Source: Gemmatimonas sp. (lineage in GTDB: Bacteria > Gemmatimonadota > Gemmatimonadetes > Gemmatimonadales > Gemmatimonadaceae). From it: DNA of 46,812 bases. Shown here piece by piece: positions 24,751 through 32,035 of this stretch. Within the stretch, counting starts at the first letter, position 1, and each line of letters starts with the position of its first letter. A model generated the notes under the pieces. The model searched no databases. It saw only the letters and a program-made list of their open reading frames with translations, and had not been told where the DNA came from. The position numbers were made by a program, and so were the translations under genes. The stretch covers positions 1-46,812 of the forward strand of contig PNKL01000020.1 in assembly GCA_013822425.1 (NCBI GenBank), read 5' to 3'.

Positions 24751-27702
24751 TCAGCCTCCCACCGCGGCGGCGACCGCCGCCGCTTCGACGCGCACCGCGC
24801 ACACCTTGAACTCCGGGATGTGCGCGTGCGGGTCGAGCGCCGGGTTCGTGAGCAGGTTGGCCGCCGCCTCGCGGTAGTGCATCGGCACGAACACCTGGTG
24901 CCGCGCCACGCGCTCGCTGATGCGCACGGCGATGCGGATGTGTGCCCGCCGCGATGTCACGACCACCTCGTCCCCGTCGTGTACGCCCACCGCCGCGGCG
25001 TCCGCCGGGTTCAGCTCGATGGTCGGTGTGCTCTCGCGCGAGTCGAGCGCCGTCGACCGGCGCGTCATCGTTCCCGTGTGCCAGTGGTAGATCTGGCGTC
25101 CCGTGTTCAGGAAGAACGGGTACTCCGCGTCCGGCAGCTCCGCCGGCGGCAGGTACTCCACGGGAACCAGCGTGGCGCGGCCGTCGGGTGTCGGGAAGGC
25201 GTCCGCGAACAGGAAGGCCGTGCCCATGTGCGACTCGTCCGGCACCGGGTACTGCAGGCCGGCGCGGTGCTCGCGAAGCCGCGCGTGCGTCACGCCGCGC
25301 AGTGTCGGCGTCACCCGTGCGATCTCGTGTTGCACGCCCTCGCTGTCGGCGTACGGTGTCGCAACGCCGAGCCGCCGTGAGAGGTCGAGCAGGATATCGA
25401 GGTCCGCACGCGCCTCGCCCGGTGGCTCCACGGCCTTGTCGGCCAGCTGCACGCGGCGCTCGGTATTGACGAACGTCCCCGTCTTCTCGGCGAACGCCGC
25501 CCCCGGCAGCACCACGTCGGCGTAGCGCGCCGTCTCGGTGAGGAAGATGTCGTGTACGGCCAGGAACTCGAGCCCGCGGAACCAGTCCTCCGCGTGCGAG
25601 ACGTCCGGGTCGGAGATGACCGGGTTTTCCCCCATGATGTACATGGCGCGCACCGGGGAGTCGGCGCCCACGATCTGCGTGACCTTGCGCCCCACCGTGA
25701 GCGACAGGCGCTCCGGGTCGATGCCCCACGCCTCGGCGTACATCGCGCGGACCGCCGGGTCGTCCACGCGCTGATAATCCGTGTAGGCGAACGGCACCGC
25801 CCCCATGTCGCTCGCGCCCTGCACGTTGTTCTGCCCGCGGATCGGGATCATCGCCTTGCCCCACGCGCCGATCATGCCGCACGCCAGCATCAGGTTCAGC
25901 AGCGACGTCACGATGTCGGTGCCCGTGTGGTGCTGCGTCAGCCCCATCGCCCACAGCGTAGCCGAGCGCGGCCCCTTGGCGTACAACTCGGCGGCGCGCC
26001 GGATCAGCGCGGCGCTCACGCCGCAGATCGCCTCCGCCGCCTCGGGGGAGTACGGCGCCACCGCGGCGCGCACTGCCGCAAAGCCGTGCGTGCGCGCGGC
26101 AACGAACGCCTTGTCCTCGAGCCCCTGCTCAAGAATGTGGTGCAGCATCGCGTTCAGCAGTGCGACGTCGGTGCCCGGCACCATCTGCAGGTGGATATGG
26201 GCGCGCGCGGCCAGTTCGATGCGACGCGGATCGGCCACGATGAGCGTGGCGCCGCGCCGCGCCGCGCGCTTGATGGCCGCGCCGAACACCGGGTGGCTCT
26301 CGGTCGTGTTTGCCCCGAGTACGAAGATCACGTCCGACTCGTGCTCAACCTCGCGCATGGAACCCGAGGCGGCGCTCGTACTCAGCGCGCGCTGCATGGC
26401 GCTCACCGACGACGAATGGCACAGCCGCGTGCAGTGGTCCACGTTGTTGGTGCCAATGCCTGCGCGGAACAACTTCTGCAGGACATAGTTCTCCTCATTG
26501 GAGCATTTCGCGCTCTGGAACGTCGCCAGCGCGTCGGGACCGTGCGCGTCGCGTACGCGTGCCAACTGCTGCGCGGTGAGTTCAAGCGCCTCTTCCCAGG
26601 TGGCCTTCCGGAATGGCTCGTACCACGACTCTGGCGTCGCCACGCGATCGCGCGGGTCGCCGAGCGGATTCTCCGGGCGGTGATGCTTGCGCAGCGGGTT
26701 CGTGCGCGGGCGATGCGAGGCATTGCCTCCCTCGCCGCGGATGCTCTCCCACGGGCCGCCGCGGTCGGGAAACGCCGCGGCGCCGTCCCGCGAAGCGTCA
26801 AACGTCCATGTCCCCGCGGTGTCGCGCCGCCACCCGCGACGGATCAGTGGTGTGGTCAGCCGGTCGCGATGCAGCACGAAATCGGTGCCGAACCGCCCCT
26901 TCACGCACAGCGACCCCTCGCTCGGACTCGCTTCCTCGATCCACGGACTCGACACTTGCACGACGTCATTGCCGCGCACCTTCAGGTCCACCTGGCATCC
27001 CACGCCGCAGTACGGGCAGATCGAGCGCACCACGCGCTCCTCGTGCGCCATCGTGTCAAGGCGGAACTTCGCGTGCGGCAGGACGTCGTGGATCGCCCCC
27101 GTGGGGCAGACGCGCACGCACTCGCCGCACCACGTGCAGCCGGCGTGTTCCGGGTCGCCGTGCGCCCCCACGATGATGTGCGCGTCGGCGCCACGTCCCG
27201 CCACGTCGAGCACACCCACCACCTGGATGTCCTCGCAGGCGCGGACGCAGCGCGTGCAGAGGATGCACGTGCTCATGTCGTGCAGGATCATCGGGTCGGC
27301 GAGGCGGTGGTCGCCCTTGCGGAGCGGCAGGGCAGCGCGGTGCGCGGTGGGCATGTCGTACCGGCGCACCAGTGTCTCGAACTCGTTGCGCGCTCCGTCC
27401 GCGGGGATGCGCTCCACCGGGTAGCGCTCGAGCAGCATCGAGAGCACGCCGCGGCGGTTCGCCACCGCCGCGTCCGACTCGGTCGTCACCACCATCCCCT
27501 CGACCGTCGTCGTCGCGCACGACGGCAGCAGCTTGCCCGATCCCTCCACCGACACCAGGCAGATGCGGCAGTTGCCGGCGGTCGGCAGCTTCGGATACCA
27601 GCACAGCGTCGGGATGTCGATGGACGCGGCACGCGCCGCGTCGAGGATCGTCTTTCCCTCGGCGCACTGCACGGACTGGCCGTTGATCGTCAGCGTAGGC
27701 AC
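24751..27702 (-). CDS. Molybdopterin formate dehydrogenase, alpha subunit (Cys type)
   Basis: The 983-residue protein oxidises formate to CO2 in the cytoplasm. Order: 2Fe-2S ferredoxin domain with C34, C45, C48, C62; a linker (84-115) where the His-Cys3 cluster ligands usual in this fusion are absent; a two-cluster ferredoxin domain (C146/149/152/156 and C189/192/195/199); Mo-bis-PGD domain with 4Fe-4S ligands C229/232/236/266; active-site C428-H429 in 'HCTRLCHSSSV', where other enzymes have selenocysteine; and the C-terminal molydopterin-dinucleotide domain ('NTGRQIYHWHTGTMTRR'). A roughly 60-residue Arg/Pro/Gly-rich insertion lies at about 300-360. GTG 27702 has AGAGGA seven bases upstream. 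No beta/gamma subunit or FdhD is nearby, so its electron partner is unknown. Confidence 0.93.
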   Translation of the reverse strand: MPTLTINGQSVQCAEGKTILDAARAASIDIPTLCWYPKLPTAGNCRICLVSVEGSGKLLPSCATTTVEGMVVTTESDAAVANRRGVLSMLLERYPVERIPADGARNEFETLVRRYDMPTAHRAALPLRKGDHRLADPMILHDMSTCILCTRCVRACEDIQVVGVLDVAGRGADAHIIVGAHGDPEHAGCTWCGECVRVCPTGAIHDVLPHAKFRLDTMAHEERVVRSICPYCGVGCQVDLKVRGNDVVQVSSPWIEEASPSEGSLCVKGRFGTDFVLHRDRLTTPLIRRGWRRDTAGTWTFDASRDGAAAFPDRGGPWESIRGEGGNASHRPRTNPLRKHHRPENPLGDPRDRVATPESWYEPFRKATWEEALELTAQQLARVRDAHGPDALATFQSAKCSNEENYVLQKLFRAGIGTNNVDHCTRLCHSSSVSAMQRALSTSAASGSMREVEHESDVIFVLGANTTESHPVFGAAIKRAARRGATLIVADPRRIELAARAHIHLQMVPGTDVALLNAMLHHILEQGLEDKAFVAARTHGFAAVRAAVAPYSPEAAEAICGVSAALIRRAAELYAKGPRSATLWAMGLTQHHTGTDIVTSLLNLMLACGMIGAWGKAMIPIRGQNNVQGASDMGAVPFAYTDYQRVDDPAVRAMYAEAWGIDPERLSLTVGRKVTQIVGADSPVRAMYIMGENPVISDPDVSHAEDWFRGLEFLAVHDIFLTETARYADVVLPGAAFAEKTGTFVNTERRVQLADKAVEPPGEARADLDILLDLSRRLGVATPYADSEGVQHEIARVTPTLRGVTHARLREHRAGLQYPVPDESHMGTAFLFADAFPTPDGRATLVPVEYLPPAELPDAEYPFFLNTGRQIYHWHTGTMTRRSTALDSRESTPTIELNPADAAAVGVHDGDEVVVTSRRAHIRIAVRISERVARHQVFVPMHYREAAANLLTNPALDPHAHIPEFKVCAVRVEAAAVAAAVGG

Positions 27703-28203
27703 TCGGTCATCCTCTCGGGAAACACCACCCGATAAAGTTTGGCCGTGTGCTGGTGAATCGCAATCGGCCCGCCGCTGTCGCGCACGGCCCCGTGTACGCG
27801 CCGTGACATTCTCAGAGGAGGATCGTCGAATGCGCAGTGCGGTATTCGCGGCGAGGCCGATGGCGACATGCGCGAATGTGCGCGCAGGATCGTGTGAGAA
27901 GTGCGGCGCGAGCATCGCGATGATGCGCCGGACCGCAATTCGGCGCCGAAAAGAATTGTGGTGCTGGTACTTGCGCGAATTGAATCTTTAAACAATCGTG
28001 TAGGCAAGTCCGACGTGCGACGATTGCGATGATGAATCGGTTCGGCGATGTCGCGCACGCTGTTTTCGAAGGACGGAATCACCAGTTCACAACGCGCCCT
28101 TCGGGGCCGTGCACGAATTTCCGTCGTGGTGACGCGGCGGAGAAACCCAGCGATTCACCGGGGAATCGCCAGGGAAAGACCCTCCTTGATAGGAGCTAGG
28201 ACA
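27703..28203. other. 500-bp region without a convincing gene; leader of the peptide gene at its end
   Basis: Lower GC than its surroundings. Open frames here lack codon bias and family resemblance. It holds perfect palindromes at 27913-27922 and 27939-27950 (TTCGGCGCCGAA), a hairpin at 28150-28169 (GCGATT/AATCGC) and another at 28182-28195 (CTCCT/AGGAG). It likely carries the divergent promoters of formate dehydrogenase and of the small Lys/Ala peptide gene. Confidence 0.5.
28182..28195 (+). promoter_or_regulatory. Small hairpin that pairs the Shine-Dalgarno of the Lys/Ala peptide gene
   Basis: CTCCT and AGGAG pair across a TTGAT loop. The AGGAG is the ribosome-binding site eight bases before ATG 28204, so the stem could hide it. 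Confidence 0.45.
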
Positions 28204-28278
28204 ATGGCTGCCAAGAAGAAAGCTGCGAAGAAGAAGGCTGCAAAGAAGCCCGCCAAGAAGGCCGCGAAGAAGAAGTAG
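28204..28278 (+). CDS. 24-residue histone H1-like Lys/Ala peptide
   Basis: The gene encodes only 24 residues: Met, two Ala, then blocks of Lys2-3 separated by Ala-Ala or Pro-Ala, for 14 Lys in all. It has AGGAG eight bases before the ATG, a stop, and a strong terminator-like hairpin right after, so it looks like a complete gene and not a fragment. The composition matches the C-terminal tails of H1-like/AlgP-like proteins and the tail of the NYN protein at 18.1-19.8 kb. Such a peptide would bind nucleic acid without sequence preference. No known gene of this size can be named. It converges on the 53-residue gene at 28502. Confidence 0.72.
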   Translation: MAAKKKAAKKKAAKKPAKKAAKKK

Positions 28279-28298
28279 TTCTTCCGCTCTTCGGAGCA

Positions 28299-28332
28299 CA
28301 CAGGGGAGCTGGCATCTGCCGGCTCCCCTGTG
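28299..28332 (+). terminator. Terminator hairpin after the peptide gene
   Basis: CACAGGGGAGC pairs with GCTCCCCTGTG around an inner CGGCAG-like loop, followed by CGTTTA. It lies 20 bases after the peptide stop. Confidence 0.78.
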
Positions 28333-28345
28333 CGTTTATGGTGGA

Positions 28346-28389
28346 GCAGAGAACGACAGAACGCGGCGGAGAACGGCAGAGTGCGGCAG
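28346..28389 (+). repeat. 10-bp array, left arm of a long inverted repeat
   Basis: Four degenerate 10-base units (GCAGAGAACG / ACAGAACGCG type). The arm is a near-complement of 28443-28496. Confidence 0.75.
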
Positions 28390-28412
28390 TAGCCACGCTC
28401 ACTGAAATCAAA

Positions 28413-28442
28413 GCGGCCGACGGGAATCAACCCCGCCGGCCG
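28413..28442. terminator. GC-rich hairpin between the two 10-bp arrays
   Basis: GCGGCCG and CGGCCGC close a stem with inner GGG/CCC; it is the centre of the larger inverted structure formed by the flanking arrays. Confidence 0.6.
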
Positions 28443-28496
28443 CTGCCGTTCTCTGCCGTTCTCTGCCGTTCTCTGCCGTATTCTGTCGTTCTCTGC
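28443..28496 (-). repeat. 10-bp array (ACGGCAGAGA) just after the 53-residue gene's stop
   Basis: Five 10-base units CTGCCGTTCT on the plus strand, one diverged to CTGCCGTATT and one to CTGTCGTTCT. The same two divergent units appear at matching positions in the left arm, so the arms match unit by unit. It starts five bases beyond the TAG at 28502-28504 (minus strand). Confidence 0.82.
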
Positions 28497-28501
28497 GCGC
28501 G

Positions 28502-28663
28502 CTACGCCGCCGCCGGCTTAGGCTGCTCCTCTGGTTCCGGTACCGGCACCGGTCCCCAGATATATGCGGACAGGCGAGGGGTCTCTTCAGCGCGCGGTCC
28601 GCGCGAAATGATGATGCCGAGGGGCTCCTGCTTGACGATTTCGACCTGACGAAGCTGATTCAT
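28502..28663 (-). CDS. Small hypothetical protein (53 residues)
   Basis: The predicted protein starts 'MNQLRQVEIVKQEPLGIII', has a central 'SRGPRAEETPRLSAYIWGP' and ends in a Pro/Glu/Ala tail. The order of hydrophobic and charged residues looks like a genuine small soluble protein. I chose ATG 28663; an in-frame start at 28696 would add eleven residues. No signal peptide or known motif is present. The ribosome-binding site is weak (GGA). A GC hairpin (GCGCTGCC/GGCAGCGC) lies just upstream at about 28687-28709. I do not recognise a family. Confidence 0.55.
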   Translation of the reverse strand: MNQLRQVEIVKQEPLGIIISRGPRAEETPRLSAYIWGPVPVPEPEEQPKPAAA

Positions 28664-28808
28664 GACTGCATTCCGGCTTTGAGGGGGCGCTGCCACGATG
28701 CGGCAGCGCTTGTGCTTACATATGGAAGTAAGTATTTGACGTTGCAGGAGCGATGCCAGTTTCTGTCGTGTGTTAACTCTCGTAATAGCAATGTGTTAGA
28801 CAAAGCAA

Positions 28809-28831
28809 AACCGCCCTCGACAGGGGCGGTT
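28809..28831 (-). terminator. Rho-independent terminator of the methyltransferase-like gene
   Basis: AACCGCCC/GGGCGGTT stem with a 7-base loop, followed on the minus strand by TTTTGCTTTG. Confidence 0.82.
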
Positions 28832-28875
28832 GTTTCGTTCGGACACGACGCAAATGCATCAGGTGTGTCAGTTTG

Positions 28876-29652
28876 TTACGCGACTGCCTTCCTCGCGACA
28901 AAGGTCTTCGACTCGCCCTTGTCGTGCACGATCGAAATCGCCCAGCCGCTGTACTGCTGCCGCAGCTCCGCTTCGTCAATCATGGACGATCCCGCCACGA
29001 TGGTCTCGACGAGATGCACGCCGCCATCCATGGTCACGCTCTTCAGCACGTCAAAGACGCGCGAGCGCTCGTCGGAAGACAGGCCGGCGAATGCCGCCGG
29101 CGTGCATACCACGGCCGTCAGCGGATCGGTTGGCAGGTGCGTGTGCAACTCGCCCACCGTGCCGCGCACCATCAATTCGAGGCCGGCATCACGCGCCGCC
29201 TCCAGCATGCGTTCCACGACGTCGCGCTCAGGCTCGACCGCCGTCACGGCGCATCCGTTGGCGGCGAGGTAAAGCGCCGACCCCTCCACGCGCGCACCCG
29301 TGACCAGCACCGACCCTGAGCCCGCCAACAGGGGGATGGCCGCCCTCAGCGGCGTGTTGCCGCGCAGGCCCCAGTGCTCGGGACGCTGCAGTTCCGATGC
29401 GTTGCGCTGGCGCCGCTTGCGCCACGTATCATACGACGGCAGCCGCAGCCGGCCGGTGATCAGCTTGTCCACCTCCGCCGCGAGCAGCAGTTCCGTCATG
29501 CCCATCTGCGTGCCGCTGCCGAGGCGGCGCATCGCCTCGTCCGCGAGCGACATGAGCGCCGACCGGCTGACCGAGTTCTTGTAATCCTCGATCTCGCGTT
29601 CGACGTACATCTCGTATTCGTGGCGGAGCGAACGGGGGCTGTGCGGCGGCAT
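28876..29652 (-). CDS. Predicted Rossmann-fold protein, SAM-methyltransferase-like
   Basis: The 258-residue protein has an N-terminal helical part rich in charged residues ('EYEMYVEREIEDYKNSVSRS') and a C-terminal alpha/beta domain. There, 'GSGSVLVTGARVEGSALYLA' resembles motif I and 'CAVTAVEPERDVVERMLEAA' the acidic motif II of class I methyltransferases. Motif I lacks the usual G-x-G spacing, so SAM binding is uncertain. ATG 29652 is chosen; ATG at about 29616 is possible. A terminator follows. It diverges from mutM across a repeat-filled gap. Its role is unknown. Confidence 0.6.
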   Translation of the reverse strand: MPPHSPRSLRHEYEMYVEREIEDYKNSVSRSALMSLADEAMRRLGSGTQMGMTELLLAAEVDKLITGRLRLPSYDTWRKRRQRNASELQRPEHWGLRGNTPLRAAIPLLAGSGSVLVTGARVEGSALYLAANGCAVTAVEPERDVVERMLEAARDAGLELMVRGTVGELHTHLPTDPLTAVVCTPAAFAGLSSDERSRVFDVLKSVTMDGGVHLVETIVAGSSMIDEAELRQQYSGWAISIVHDKGESKTFVARKAVA

Positions 29653-29737
29653 GGTTGGGCTGAAGGCCTGCTCACAAGGTAAAATTCGGCGCGGACAATG
29701 CAATTACTTGCGGAACCAAGATTCGGGCGATTCCCGT

Positions 29738-29807
29738 TCCACCGTCCACCGTCCACCGTCCACCGTCCACGATCTACCATCCACCACCTACCATCTACCA
29801 TCCGCCC
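29738..29807. repeat. 7-bp arrays (CCGTCCA then CCATCTA types) upstream of mutM
   Basis: About ten 7-base units: five of CCGTCCA, then CGATCTA, CCATCCA, CCACCTA, CCATCTA, CCATCCG. They fill the gap between the divergent methyltransferase-like and mutM genes up to four bases before the mutM TTG, leaving no room for a ribosome-binding site. Confidence 0.85.
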
Positions 29808-29811
29808 TCCC

Positions 29812-30603
29812 TTGCCCGAACTCCCCGAAGTCGAAGCCGCAGCCGTCGTCGCGCGCCGCGTCCTGGTCGGCCGCGTCCTCGCATCAGTCACCACGCATCA
29901 CGCGTCGCAACGACGGGTCCTCCCGCCTCACGCCGCGCGGCGCATGGTGTCGCGCCGCGTCGTGCGCGTCGAACGGCATGCCAAGCACCAGCACATCGTC
30001 CTCGACGACGGCGCCATCGTGGCGGTGCACTTCCGCATGAATGGCGACTGGGAGCTGGCGCACGCACACGACCCCCTCCCCTCGTACGCCCGTATCGTCT
30101 TCGCGACCACGGATGGCATGCGGCTCTGCCTCGTCGACTCGCGGGCGCTCTGCACCGCCACCTATCATGCACCCGGCGCTCCGCCCGAGCTGGCCCTCGG
30201 CCCTGAACCGGACGCGCTGACGGCAGGCGCGCTGTGGGACGCGCTGGCGCGGCGCACTGGGTCCATCAAGACCGTGCTGCTCGACCAGCGCGTCGTCGCC
30301 GGCCTCGGCAACATCTACGTCGCGGAGGCGCTGTGGCGTGCGCGCGTTCACCCCGCGCATCGCGCCAGCGCGCTGAGCGGGCGGCAGGTGCAGGCGCTCG
30401 TGCGCGGCATCAAGGCCGCCATTGCCGATGGCTTCGCGCGGCAGGGACGCTATCGCGCCGGCCTTCGCGACCGCCCGTTCCGGGTCTACGACCGTGAGGG
30501 CTCCGCGTGCACGCGGTGCCGCACGAAGGTCGAGCGCATGACGCAGGCGGGGCGAAGCACATACTGGTGTCCCGGATGCCAGGGCAGGCGGGCGGGCAGG
30601 TGA
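29812..30603 (+). CDS. mutM: Formamidopyrimidine-DNA glycosylase
   Basis: The 263-residue base-excision enzyme removes 8-oxoguanine and formamidopyrimidines and nicks the abasic site. It has the catalytic N-terminus P2-E3 ('PELPEVE'), K58 in 'RHAKHQH', 'VHFRMNGDW', the helix-two-turn-helix 'VVAGLGNIYVAEALWRA' and a C-terminal zinc finger C233, C236, C253, C256. The start is TTG at 29812, which alone places Pro right after Met as the chemistry requires. There is no Shine-Dalgarno; a 7-base repeat array abuts the start instead. The stop TGA begins another 7-base array. Confidence 0.95.
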   Translation: MPELPEVEAAAVVARRVLVGRVLASVTTHHASQRRVLPPHAARRMVSRRVVRVERHAKHQHIVLDDGAIVAVHFRMNGDWELAHAHDPLPSYARIVFATTDGMRLCLVDSRALCTATYHAPGAPPELALGPEPDALTAGALWDALARRTGSIKTVLLDQRVVAGLGNIYVAEALWRARVHPAHRASALSGRQVQALVRGIKAAIADGFARQGRYRAGLRDRPFRVYDREGSACTRCRTKVERMTQAGRSTYWCPGCQGRRAGR

Positions 30604-30632
30604 CGGCAGACGGCAGACGGCAGACCGCAGAT
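30601..30632 (+). repeat. 7-bp array (CGGCAGA) starting at the mutM stop codon
   Basis: TGA is followed directly by CGGCAGA units, three exact and a fourth CCGCAGA. It fills nearly all of the 33-base gap to the convergent RlmI-like gene. Confidence 0.82.
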
Positions 30633-30636
30633 ACCG

Positions 30637-31809
30637 CTACGTTTCGCCGTTCTCCAGCAGCAGGCCCTTCAGGTAGCCCGTTTCCGGAATCGTCAGTACT
30701 TCGGGATGGTCGAGCGGCTGCCCCGTGAGAGCGCGCAGGATCATCGGGCGCTGGCTGTCGGCCGCCGCCTCACGCACCACGTCCAGGAACATCGGCTTCG
30801 TCACGTGATAGCTGCAGCTGGCCGTGAAGAGCACGCCGCCCGGCGCGAGCAGGCGCATCGCCCGCAGGTTCAGCTCCTTGTAGCCGCGCAGCGCCCCGGC
30901 AATGGACCCGCGATTCTTGGCGAGCGCCGGCGGATCGAGTGCAATCACGTCGAAGCGCTCCCCGCGCGCCGCCGCGTCGCGGAGGTACTCGAACGCGTCG
31001 GCCTCCACGCACGCCAGCGTGCCGATGCCGTTGCGCGCCGCGTTCGCGCGCGCTCGCTCCAGCGCCTGCGCCGACGCGTCCACCGCGGTCACCGAGTCGG
31101 CCCCGCGCGCGAGATGCAGGGCAAAGCTGCCGTGGTAGCTGAAGACGTCGAGCGCGCGGCCGCGCGCGTACCCGCGGAGCATCACGCGGTTCTCGCGCTG
31201 GTCCAGGAACGCCCCCGTCTTCTGCCCCGTCCAAGGTGCCGCGAGGTAGCGCACGCCGTGCTCGTTCACCTCGATCTCCTCGGGAACTGTGCCGGCGACG
31301 AGCTCCACCGTCCGCGGCAGCCCCTCGCGTGCGCGCACCGGGGCGTCGTTGCGCGCCAGAATGCCGGCGGGCGCGGCGAGCTCCTGCAGCACGTCCACCA
31401 CCAGCGCGCGCTGTGCCTCCACGGCCGCCGAGAGAAACTGCACCACAAGCCACCGGTCATACCGGTCCACCACCAGCGCGGGCAGTCCGTCGCCCTCGCC
31501 ATGCACCAGGCGGCACGCGTTCGTGTCGGCGGCGAGCGGCGTGCGACGTGCCTGCGCGTGCGCCAGCCGCGAGCGCCACCACGCACGGTCAATCGCCGCA
31601 TCGCTGTCGCGCTCGACGCGGCGCAGCGCGATCTCGGACGCCGGGCTCCACCACGCCCAGCCGAGCGCCTGCCCACGCGCGTCGGCAATGCGCACCGCGC
31701 CGGCGGGTCCTGTCGGTGCCTCCGCGAGGTCGCTGCGAAAGACCCACGGATGTCCGGCGGCCAGGCGCTTGGCGCCGCGGGAGGTAACGATGGCGGTGGG
31801 AGGGGTCAT
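30637..31809 (-). CDS. RlmI-like class I rRNA methyltransferase (PUA plus SAM domain)
   Basis: The 390-residue protein has an N-terminal PUA-like RNA-binding domain ('KRLAAGHPWVFRSDL'), a middle 'LVVDRYDRWLVVQF', and a Rossmann methyltransferase domain. The latter has 'GQKTGAFLDQRENR', 'ALDVFSYHGSFALHLARG' (motif I), 'VTAVDASAQAL' (motif II), 'DVIALDPPALAKN' and 'LFTASCSYHV', the last with the Cys-Ser of m5C-type enzymes. This is the architecture of the E. coli 23S rRNA m5C1962 enzyme RlmI. Conversion of a cytosine in 23S rRNA is likely but other targets are possible. It converges on mutM. Confidence 0.87.
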   Translation of the reverse strand: MTPPTAIVTSRGAKRLAAGHPWVFRSDLAEAPTGPAGAVRIADARGQALGWAWWSPASEIALRRVERDSDAAIDRAWWRSRLAHAQARRTPLAADTNACRLVHGEGDGLPALVVDRYDRWLVVQFLSAAVEAQRALVVDVLQELAAPAGILARNDAPVRAREGLPRTVELVAGTVPEEIEVNEHGVRYLAAPWTGQKTGAFLDQRENRVMLRGYARGRALDVFSYHGSFALHLARGADSVTAVDASAQALERARANAARNGIGTLACVEADAFEYLRDAAARGERFDVIALDPPALAKNRGSIAGALRGYKELNLRAMRLLAPGGVLFTASCSYHVTKPMFLDVVREAAADSQRPMILRALTGQPLDHPEVLTIPETGYLKGLLLENGET

Positions 31810-31910
31810 GCGCAGAAGCTACCAACCGCCGGCAAACGGTGACAGATGACGCCCGCGGATTTGCTTGTCCGCGACGCGAAAGCCGCGCACCATTACCCGA
31901 TGCCGCGGGT

Positions 31911-31999
31911 GACGCGGATGAGGGCGGATCACGCCGATCCGGCCTTTGGGGTTTCCCTGAGGCAGTATCCGCGTCGATCCGTTCAGCTCCGTGCAATCC
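31911..31999. repeat. Degenerate GCGGAT / ATCCGC units in inverted orientation
   Basis: Three GCGGAT-like units 9-11 bases apart at 31911-31940 face ATCCGCG, ATCCG and ATCCGCG at 31967-31999. It lies between the mltG stop and the rlmI start. Weakly conserved. Confidence 0.4.
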
Positions 32000-32035
32000 G
32001 CGGCAAGGCAGTGGTAGATCCACGGCGCGCGCGCG

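Noticed and set aside
27831-27991. Possible 53-residue gene in the 27.7-28.2 kb gap
   Set aside because: No ribosome-binding site, Met/Arg/Cys-rich composition without hydrophobic core, and palindromes across it; more likely regulatory DNA.
28343-28510. CRISPR array at the 28.4 kb repeats
   Set aside because: Units are 10 bp with no spacers, and no cas genes are present; the other tandem arrays fail for the same reason.
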